A DNA stretch of 64,000 nt from Acidobacteriota bacterium (GTDB lineage Bacteria > Acidobacteriota > Vicinamibacteria > Vicinamibacterales > CAVVIG01), in contig JACPZW010000078.1 of assembly GCA_016195265.1 (NCBI GenBank), positions 1 to 64,000 on the forward strand, written 5' to 3'. Positions 16,785-23,346 of the stretch are shown piece by piece. A model generated the notes under the pieces. The model made no database searches and was not told where the DNA came from. It saw only the letters and a list, made by a program, of their open reading frames with translations. How positions within the stretch are numbered: position 1 is the first letter of the stretch; the number at the start of each line of letters is the position of its first letter. The position numbers and the translations under genes were made by a program.

Positions 16785-17020
16785 ACGCCGCGCCCGAACA
16801 GGGCCGCGATCCGGGCGTCGCCCATGCGGTCGAAATCCTTGGGCACGGCGATCTCGCCCGCCAGGAAGCCCAGCCTCCGCGGCGCGCTCGGAGCATCGAG
16901 CGCCGCCACCTTCACCAGGGGCTTGCCGGCCTTGGCGATGACGAACGTCTCGCCCTTGACGGCGCGATCGACCAGCTTCGAGAGCTGGGTCTTGGCTTCG
17001 TGCATGTTGACGGTGACCAT
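16781..17020 (-). CDS. Phd/YefM-type antitoxin
   Basis: The protein has 79 residues: MVTVNMHEAKTQLSKLVDRA, then GETFVIAKAGKPLVKVAALD, a typical Phd/YefM N-terminal DNA-binding and dimerisation domain. The C-terminal tail (PKDFDRMGDARIAALFGRGV) would bind and block the toxin. ATG 17020 is chosen; a GTG three bases earlier is too close to the GAGGG at 17025-17029. Direct repeats just upstream are probably its operator, giving conditional cooperativity with the PIN toxin. Confidence 0.88.
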   Translation of the reverse strand: MVTVNMHEAKTQLSKLVDRAVKGETFVIAKAGKPLVKVAALDAPSAPRRLGFLAGEIAVPKDFDRMGDARIAALFGRGV

Positions 17021-17033
17021 CACGCCCTCATAC

Positions 17034-17055
17034 GACTAAGTTGAATGGACTAAGT
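17034..17055. promoter_or_regulatory. Direct-repeat operator candidate of the toxin-antitoxin pair
   Basis: GACTAAGT occurs at 17034-17041 and again at 17048-17055, a 14-bp period. It lies within 35 bases of the antitoxin start. It is AT-richer than its surroundings and is the only repeated motif there. Confidence 0.5.
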
Positions 17056-17211
17056 CTATCTCCCTCGTGTCCCGGCGTCAACGTGGTGCCGATCCTTCGT
17101 CGAACGAGCCGGACCTGGATCGACGGAGGTCGCGGGAAGTGATACTGGGAGAGACGTGTCCCTTGCCGCACGCCCGCATTAACGGCCAACGGTGAGGATG
17201 GCGAGCGGACG

Positions 17212-18210
17212 CTATCGCGACGCGGCGCCAGGCGGTGGCATAAGCGACGACACGTACGCGGCGATGTTGACGAAGTCCTCGTCGCCGAGCTTCGCAACGA
17301 CCGGCTTCATCAGATCGGCCCACTCGCCGTGACGCGCGCCGGCCTGCATGTCGTACATCTGCCGGACGAGATAACTGGGCGAGCGCCCCGCGATTCCTGG
17401 CACGGGGCCGAGGCCCATCAGATCCGCGCCGTGGCACACGCCGCACTCCACGGTCCGGCCTTTGCCGCCGGTCTTGACGAGCGCCTCGCCCTTCTTGACG
17501 CTCCCCACCGGCGCGTACGCGATGAACCCCGAGCGCGGGTCGCGAAGAATCTCGGTGCGCTCCGGATCCTCCGGCGTCTCGACGATGCGCACGCCGATCG
17601 GCTCCTTCTGATTGCCCTCGACCGGGACCCAGATGCCGCCGCGGCTCACCATCTTCGGCACGGTGCTGGTTTCGACAACCTTCACCCACGGCGTCCACTT
17701 CATCGCGCCGAAGTACTCGGCGGTGATCCTGATCTCCTCCGGCGTCATCGCCTTCGCGATCGCGATCATGATGTTGGTGTTGGCCTTCCGCGGGTCCGCG
17801 CTCTTGCGGACGCCGCTGTGGAAGTCGTTCATCTGCTGGATGAAGTAGGAGACCGGCAATCCTGAAACGCCGGCGTTCTCCTGCCGGCCCTTGCCGTTCG
17901 GGTAATGGCAGAGGCCGCACGCGCGCGCATCCGGCCGTTTGCCGTGCGCGACGATGTCCGGCATCGCCGGGTGGTCGCCGGGAAACCAGTCGGCCGGGCC
18001 GAAGCCATCGGAGATCTGCTGACGCGTGAAGCTGAGCGGACTGCCGGGAATCTGCTTCAGCGAGGTGTCGGGCGCCGCGGCGGGCGCACCAGGCGTCGGC
18101 GGCAGCGGGATGGCGTACGCCCACGCCGGCGGATCGCCAATCGCGCGAAGCACGGAGGTGGTGACGAGAGGCGCGACTACGAGCGCGACGATGGGGACAA
18201 GCCTGCGCAT
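17212..18210 (-). CDS. Periplasmic diheme cytochrome c (c553-like)
   Basis: The protein has 332 residues: signal peptide to about residue 22, then two cytochrome c domains with heme sites CGLCH near residue 97 and CGVCH near residue 252. Candidate distal Met residues occur in QMYDMQAG and SLMPPPG. The pattern ACGLCHYPNGKG...LPVSYFIQQMNDF, with a second GLGPVPGIAGRSPSYLVRQMYD, is typical of diheme cytochromes in Acidobacteriota. ATG 18210 has a GGAGG Shine-Dalgarno sequence (minus strand, 18217-18221). Its upstream 17-mer is shared with the PQQ dehydrogenase at 8017, so the two may be co-regulated redox partners. Confidence 0.88.
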   Translation of the reverse strand: MRRLVPIVALVVAPLVTTSVLRAIGDPPAWAYAIPLPPTPGAPAAAPDTSLKQIPGSPLSFTRQQISDGFGPADWFPGDHPAMPDIVAHGKRPDARACGLCHYPNGKGRQENAGVSGLPVSYFIQQMNDFHSGVRKSADPRKANTNIMIAIAKAMTPEEIRITAEYFGAMKWTPWVKVVETSTVPKMVSRGGIWVPVEGNQKEPIGVRIVETPEDPERTEILRDPRSGFIAYAPVGSVKKGEALVKTGGKGRTVECGVCHGADLMGLGPVPGIAGRSPSYLVRQMYDMQAGARHGEWADLMKPVVAKLGDEDFVNIAAYVSSLMPPPGAASR

Positions 18211-18250
18211 ATAAAGCCTCCGTTGGAGCGGGCGATTGTTCGGACTGCAA

Positions 18251-18267
18251 AACTATACGCCCAATCC
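18251..18267 (-). promoter_or_regulatory. Promoter-like 17-mer upstream of the diheme cytochrome
   Basis: On the minus strand this reads GGATTGGGCGTATAGTT and includes TATAGT. It lies 41 bases before ATG 18210. It differs by one base from the motif at 8057-8073, which lies 40 bases before its own gene. Confidence 0.6.
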
Positions 18268-18364
18268 CGTACTTGCAGGCGGGGGGAGGCTTCGTCGATT
18301 GGCGGTCTGCCAACGTCTGGAGTAACCTGCGTGGTTGTTGTCAACCATTCACGGAGGATCCCCC

Positions 18365-18943
18365 ATGAAGACAATGAAGACGACCTTCCTGCTGATCGCC
18401 AGCCTCGTCGCCGTCGCGCCCGCACACGCGCAGGACACCCTCAAGACGACCAACATCCAGCGCTACTACATGCCGGTGCGCCTGTTCCTGCAGGGCGCCG
18501 CGGACGTGATGCCGGCCGAGAAGTACGGCTTCAAGCTGGCGCCCGAACAGATGGATTTCGGCCAGTGGATCAATCACTCGACCGAGCGCAATTACCTCGA
18601 CTGCTCGACGCTGGGGGGCGAGCCGAACCCGATGCCGAAGGCGAAGACCGATCTGCTCAAGAGCAAGGCGGACATCGTCAAGAACCTGAAGGACTCGTTC
18701 GACTATTGCGATGCGACGTTCGCCAAGCTCGACGATGCGAAGATCCTCGCGTCGCCGCAGATGGTGCAGGCATTCCTGCACACCACTGTTCACAACAACG
18801 AGATCTACGGCAACGTCGTCGGCTACCTGCGCGCGAACACGATCACTCCGCCGTCGACGGAGATGGTCCAGGAGATGATCAAGCTCAAGAAGACGCCCGA
18901 GCAGATGATGAAAGAGATGATGGAGAAGTACAACAAGAAGTAA
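18365..18943 (+). CDS. Exported DinB-like (four-helix metal-binding) protein
   Basis: The protein has 192 residues with a clear signal peptide (TFLLIASLVAVAPAHAQ). The remainder looks like a DinB/YfiT-superfamily four-helix bundle. Candidate metal ligands are His in QWINHSTERN near residue 74 and two His in HTTVHNNEIYG near 140. A KKTPEQMMKEMMEKYNKK tail follows. ATG 18365 is preferred because GGAGG at 18353-18357 lies seven bases upstream. It is divergent from the diheme cytochrome and convergent with the membrane protein at 18953. DinB-fold proteins are usually cytoplasmic thiol transferases; the exported form is common in Acidobacteriota but its function is unknown. Confidence 0.75.
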   Translation: MKTMKTTFLLIASLVAVAPAHAQDTLKTTNIQRYYMPVRLFLQGAADVMPAEKYGFKLAPEQMDFGQWINHSTERNYLDCSTLGGEPNPMPKAKTDLLKSKADIVKNLKDSFDYCDATFAKLDDAKILASPQMVQAFLHTTVHNNEIYGNVVGYLRANTITPPSTEMVQEMIKLKKTPEQMMKEMMEKYNKK

Positions 18944-18952
18944 GCGTGGGTT

Positions 18953-19327
18953 TCATGGCGTCGTGCTCGCGCCGGTGGCGGGGTCGAAGCCGCAGCGTTC
19001 GCGCATGCGCTGCCGGAATCGTTCCCGCTCTTCCGGCGTCATATGCTGCCAGCGCTCGGCCACGCGATCGGCCATGCGATCGGCTATGCGGCCGCGGACA
19101 TTCGAGCCACCGGAACGGTGCCATCCATGTCCGCCGAAGAGAATCCGGCACAGCGCCAGCAGTCCAAACGCCTGCCAGAAGGTGATCTCGCGCCAGCCGA
19201 TGATCGGCGGCACCAGCCAGTTCCACAGCAGCTTCACGATTTCGCCGCCGATGAAGCCAACGAGCAGGATCCCCAGAATCGCCGCCGGCGCCAGGAAGTA
19301 CCAATGCCGTCTCATGCTCAGTTTCAT
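18953..19327 (-). CDS. Small membrane protein encoded after an ECF sigma factor
   Basis: The protein has 124 residues with two predicted membrane segments (about 9-30 and 45-62). A basic C-terminal part contains repeated Arg/Glu helices (RIADRMADRVAERWQHMTPE). The GAGGACC Shine-Dalgarno sequence overlaps the sigma factor stop ten bases upstream, so it is the second gene of a two-gene operon. The position suggests an accessory or anti-sigma function, but no zinc-finger HxxxCxxC motif is present. That assignment is inference only. Confidence 0.65.
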   Translation of the reverse strand: MKLSMRRHWYFLAPAAILGILLVGFIGGEIVKLLWNWLVPPIIGWREITFWQAFGLLALCRILFGGHGWHRSGGSNVRGRIADRMADRVAERWQHMTPEERERFRQRMRERCGFDPATGASTTP

Positions 19328-19337
19328 GTTCAGGTCC

Positions 19338-19940
19338 TCATGCGTTCGTCAGTTCGTTGTAGATGCTTTGCAATCGCTTGCGCAGATGCCGCACCGCATA
19401 GCGTTTGCGCGAGAGCAGCGTATTCACGTTCACGCCGGTTTCGGCGGCGATCTCCTTGAAGCTGCGCCCGTCCAGCTCGTGCGCCACGAACACCTCGCGC
19501 TGCTCCTTCGGCAGCTCGTCGATTGCCAGCGCGAGTTCATCGAGCAGCACGTTGCGGGCGTACAGCGCCTCCGGTCCGGCGTCGGGTGACGGCAGCAGGT
19601 CTTCCAGCTGCAGCAGCTCATCGTCTTCGTCCGCGACAGCCGTCTCGCTGAAGCGCTCCGGCTTCTTCTTGCGGAAGAGATCGGCGATGCGATTGCGGGC
19701 CACGCGAAACAGCCACCCGGTGACGTGATCGATCGGCATCAGCAGGCGGTTCGCTTCCACCAGCCTGTAGAAGACGTCCTGCAGAATGTCCTCGGCGTCG
19801 CGCGGGTCGGGCACGCGCCGCCGAATGAAGTTGCGCAGGCGGGACTGCTCCCGCCTGACCACTTCGGAGATCCGGCGGTCCTGTTCGAGTGACATCCGTT
19901 CCAGGCGTTCCAGGCGCTCCAGACGTACCGCGTTCTTCAC
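19338..19940 (-). CDS. ECF-type RNA polymerase sigma-70 factor
   Basis: The protein has up to 200 residues. Region 2 is RRRVPDPRDAEDILQDVFYR with downstream HVTGWLFRVARNRIADLFRKK. Region 4 is LPKEQREVFVAHELDGRSFK with the recognition helix ETGVNVNTLLSRKRYAVRHL. The acidic linker DEDDELLQLEDLL separates them. GTG 19940 gives an odd N-terminus encoding repeated RLE units; ATG 19895 (MSLEQDRRIS) is a plausible shorter start. It is coupled to the small membrane protein downstream. Target promoters are not known. Confidence 0.88.
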   Translation of the reverse strand: MKNAVRLERLERLERMSLEQDRRISEVVRREQSRLRNFIRRRVPDPRDAEDILQDVFYRLVEANRLLMPIDHVTGWLFRVARNRIADLFRKKKPERFSETAVADEDDELLQLEDLLPSPDAGPEALYARNVLLDELALAIDELPKEQREVFVAHELDGRSFKEIAAETGVNVNTLLSRKRYAVRHLRKRLQSIYNELTNA

Positions 19941-20016
19941 CTACGGGTGTAGACGAATAGGGGGGGCGGATATTGTAGGGAGGTCGACTCGTCCCCCCCC
20001 AGACGTTCCTGGGACC

Positions 20017-21453
20017 TTAACGTGGCGGAGCGATGCCGGAGCTCCGGGGCTTGGCGTCGACCGGCGGCCCGCCCTTGTACACGGCACCGTCCTTCACGAC
20101 CATTTCGACGTGAGAGAGCGCCGTGATGTCAAACAGCGGATTGCCGTTGACGACGATAATGTCGGCGAGCTTGCCGGGCTCGATCGATCCGAGCTCGCGG
20201 CCCTTGCCGATGATCTGCGCGTTGACGCGCGTCGCGGCGGCGATGGCGCGCGTGGGGGTCATGCCCATGTCGACGTGCACCTTGATCTCCCGCCACAACG
20301 CCTCGCTGTGGAAGTTCATCGGCGTGCCGGAGTCCGTGCCCATCCCCATGACGGCGCCGGACTCGATGAACTGCCTGACGCCGCGTTCCCGATACAGCAT
20401 CTCCCGATCCGTCCGCTGGAAGTAGCCGAGCGTCCACCAGTTCTTCAGCGAATCCTGCACCTCGGCATAGATGTCGGGGCCGAAGGCCCGCTTCAGATCG
20501 GGATCCTGCAGACGTTCGGGGAACTCCGCGGTGTCCTGATAGACCCAGGCCCGGTGCGCCGCGGTGACGACGACCGGGCGCCCGGCGTTGACGATGTCCG
20601 TGATGAGCTCCTTGCTGTAAGGCGGCGCCGTGCCCGCCGAGCCGACGTGCTGCAGCACGTCGACGCCAGCCTCGAGCGCGTGGCGTACGTCGGTCTCGGC
20701 GTACACGTGCGCGTACACACGCAAGCGATGCCTGTGCGCGGCGTCGACGATCGCCTTGTAGTCCTCGAGCGTCAAACCCGAGTGCGCCTTGATGTGATCG
20801 ACGCCGGCGGCGGCCAGCTCCTCCACCTTCTGCGCGGCCTCCGCCGACGAAGCAATGTTGAAGCCCCCGAAGCCCACTTGCATCGCGCCACCGGCGCCGG
20901 GCCCGGAGAGGCGCGCAATCCACGGACCGCTGACGAGAGCGCGGGTGCCGACGACGTCGCCCTTGTTGATCCGATCGCGAATGCTCAGACTCGGCTTGAG
21001 CGGCGCGCCCAAATCGATCGTGGTCGTGACGCCGGCCATCAAAAGCTGCCTGGCCGAGATCTCCATCACCCGCGTCAGCATCGCATCGCCGCCGTGCGCC
21101 GTGATCCAGGGGAACCAGGTCTCGTACGCGCCGTGGCCGAGGACAATCAGATGGCCGTGCGTCTCGATCAGGCCTGGCAGCATCGCCCGGCCGCTGGTGT
21201 CGACGACGGTCGCATCGGCGGGAATCTTGATCTCGGACGCCGGACCCGCCGCGACGATCTTGTTGCCCTCGATGACAACGGCCGCGTGGTGAATCGGCGG
21301 GACTTCGTAGCCGGTCAGCAGCATGCCTCCGACAAGCGCCAGCCGCTTCGGCGTCTGCGCGCGCGGCGTCAGCGCGCCCGGCCCCGCGACGATGAAGGTG
21401 ACGGCCATCACGGCCGGTAACGCTGCGAGCGCGCGATTACAGATCAGCCTCAT
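20017..21453 (-). CDS. Exported metal-dependent amidohydrolase
   Basis: The protein has 478 residues with a signal peptide to about residue 33 (PRAQ). It is an amidohydrolase-superfamily TIM barrel with IETHGHLI (metal His pair) near residue 100, the Lys in VDHIKAHSG near 225, YAHVYAE near 250, LQHVG near 270 and the late Asp in MGTDSGTPM near 370. Flanking beta-sandwich strands are RLALVGGMLLTGYEVPP and the C-terminal GSIEPGKLADIIVVNGNPL. AAGGTGG precedes ATG 21453. It is the third gene of a TonB receptor/quinoprotein/amidohydrolase operon, 36 bases after the quinoprotein. It is likely a periplasmic hydrolase acting on the imported or oxidised substrate, which is unidentified. Confidence 0.85.
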   Translation of the reverse strand: MRLICNRALAALPAVMAVTFIVAGPGALTPRAQTPKRLALVGGMLLTGYEVPPIHHAAVVIEGNKIVAAGPASEIKIPADATVVDTSGRAMLPGLIETHGHLIVLGHGAYETWFPWITAHGGDAMLTRVMEISARQLLMAGVTTTIDLGAPLKPSLSIRDRINKGDVVGTRALVSGPWIARLSGPGAGGAMQVGFGGFNIASSAEAAQKVEELAAAGVDHIKAHSGLTLEDYKAIVDAAHRHRLRVYAHVYAETDVRHALEAGVDVLQHVGSAGTAPPYSKELITDIVNAGRPVVVTAAHRAWVYQDTAEFPERLQDPDLKRAFGPDIYAEVQDSLKNWWTLGYFQRTDREMLYRERGVRQFIESGAVMGMGTDSGTPMNFHSEALWREIKVHVDMGMTPTRAIAAATRVNAQIIGKGRELGSIEPGKLADIIVVNGNPLFDITALSHVEMVVKDGAVYKGGPPVDAKPRSSGIAPPR

Positions 21454-21489
21454 AAGCCACCTTGTCGAATTGGGGTCCGCCGGCGGTCG

Positions 21490-23346
21490 TCACGGCAGAC
21501 CGAACGCCAGCAGCACGTTGCCGCGCACGCCGCCGCCGAGATCCGAATACCCTGATGGAACGAACAGCATGCCGCCGGCCACGACCGGTCCGGCGGCGTT
21601 GATGTTGCCGCCCTTCGCCGGCACGCCGTTGACGGTGTCGAACTCGCGCGCCGTGTCGAATTGCCAGAGCGCCTTGCCGTCCGTCGTCGAGTACGCGTAC
21701 ACGGTGCCGGCGCTGGATCCGAAAAACACGACGCCAGGAATCACCGTGACCGGAGCGGAGCCGCCTTCGGGCGGAGACGCGCGCCACGCCAGTTCGCCGG
21801 TCGCCAGCCGCAGAGCGGCCAGGCCGAGGCTCGCGCGCGCGCGGGTCACCGGAAAATACGCCAGGCTGTCGTCGGCGGCCGAGCCCCACATGATCGAGCC
21901 GCCACCACCCTCGAAGCCGAGCCCGAGCTGACGGCTCCAGACCACGGCGCCCCGCTTGTCGGGATCCAGCGCCCACGCGTGGCCGTCCTTCTGCCCGATC
22001 ACGATCAGCGTCCGTCCATCCGGCAGAGTGCGCAAGATCGGCGCGTTACCGAAATCCATGTCGGGCCCGAGATCGTCAGGACACGTTTCCGACTTGTTGT
22101 CCGTCGGCACGTTCGGGCGGTACTTCCCTGGACAATCGCGCACGTACGCATCGTTGGCCATCACCTGCTTGGTCCAAAGCCGCGCGCCGGTGTCGAGGTC
22201 GTACGCAATCACGGCGTCCGACGCCTCCGCGGCGGGTTCCGTATACGCGTTACCCGTGGCGACGTAGACGGCGCGCCGTTTCAAATCAATGGCCGGGGAC
22301 GACCACACGCCCGCGCCCGCTGGCCCGTACAAGTACATGCCCTTCGCCGTCCGCTTGCGCGGTTGGGCTTCGGTGGGAATCGTGTACAACTTCCAGAGAC
22401 GTTTGCCGGTGATCGCATCGTAGGCGGCCACGCCGCCGCGGAACGTACAGCACGGATAGTTGGGATTCCCGGCGCCTGACTCCTCGAGCGAGGAGAGCGG
22501 CACGTATAGCCGGCCCGCGATCAGCTTGGGCGCCCCCGTCACGCGCGCGACCGGGTGGTTGTCCAGCCGGTCTTTCCATACCTGCGCCCCGGTTTCGGCG
22601 TTGACGGCGTAAACGTTGCCCTTCACGTCGCCGAAGTACGCGAGAAAACGGTTCGCGCCGCGCCCGGGGCCGATCGACAGCGCCGTGCGCACGCCGGCAT
22701 CCGCGCGGAAGGACCAGTGAATGCACCCGCTCGCCGCGTCCAGCGCGTAGACGAAGCCGGTGTCGGCACCCACGAACACGCGACCGCCCGCCACCGTCGG
22801 TTGCCCGTACGCCGAGTTGCCGCTGGGGAAACCAAACGCCCACTTCAGCGTCAGCCTCGGCGCGTCGGCCGCCGTCAGTCCGGGTGACGTTTGAAACCGC
22901 GAGTTGGTGCCGTCGAAGCCCCACCCGTTCCACTCCGATCCTTTGCCGACGTCGAACGCCGGATGGAGCGCGCAACGGTTTTTCATCTGCGCGGCATCGC
23001 CCGACGCGGCGGCGCCCATCGGCCGTCCGCCGACGTACACGGCCAAGACGCGCTTTTCATATTCCGTGAGCCCCTGCGCGTACGGCGCCATCCGTCCCGT
23101 CGTGATGCTCGCGAGTACTTCCTCGGGTGTGCGACGGTTCAGCGTGTAGCGGTCCTGCGCGCCGTCCTTGCCCGTATCGTGGCAGCCGGCGCAGCGGCCG
23201 GTGAAGGCAAAGATTCCGGCGTTGGTGCCCTGCGGATGCGCCATGTCCTCTATTGACGCCGGCGCCTGCGCCCTGACAATCAGCGCCGATGCACAGACGA
23301 CGATCGACACGCCGGCCCGAACGACGCCATCAACTCTAGAACGCAA
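21490..23346 (-). CDS. Cytochrome c-PQQ quinoprotein (polyvinyl alcohol dehydrogenase-like)
   Basis: The protein has 618 residues. An N-terminal signal segment is followed by a cytochrome c domain with CAGCH near residue 51 and a Met in TTGRMAPYAQ. From about residue 130 there is a quinoprotein propeller with blades such as DTGFVYALDAASGCIHWSF, ETGAQVWKDRL and ITGKRLWKLYT. An N-terminal heme domain followed by the propeller is the order known from polyvinyl alcohol dehydrogenase-type quinohemoproteins. A PCC pair occurs at YPCCTF. The start is TTG 23346, overlapping the end of the TonB receptor gene by 11 bases; GTG near 23310 is an alternative. It probably oxidises an alcohol and passes electrons to its own heme. 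Confidence 0.85.
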   Translation of the reverse strand: MRSRVDGVVRAGVSIVVCASALIVRAQAPASIEDMAHPQGTNAGIFAFTGRCAGCHDTGKDGAQDRYTLNRRTPEEVLASITTGRMAPYAQGLTEYEKRVLAVYVGGRPMGAAASGDAAQMKNRCALHPAFDVGKGSEWNGWGFDGTNSRFQTSPGLTAADAPRLTLKWAFGFPSGNSAYGQPTVAGGRVFVGADTGFVYALDAASGCIHWSFRADAGVRTALSIGPGRGANRFLAYFGDVKGNVYAVNAETGAQVWKDRLDNHPVARVTGAPKLIAGRLYVPLSSLEESGAGNPNYPCCTFRGGVAAYDAITGKRLWKLYTIPTEAQPRKRTAKGMYLYGPAGAGVWSSPAIDLKRRAVYVATGNAYTEPAAEASDAVIAYDLDTGARLWTKQVMANDAYVRDCPGKYRPNVPTDNKSETCPDDLGPDMDFGNAPILRTLPDGRTLIVIGQKDGHAWALDPDKRGAVVWSRQLGLGFEGGGGSIMWGSAADDSLAYFPVTRARASLGLAALRLATGELAWRASPPEGGSAPVTVIPGVVFFGSSAGTVYAYSTTDGKALWQFDTAREFDTVNGVPAKGGNINAAGPVVAGGMLFVPSGYSDLGGGVRGNVLLAFGLP

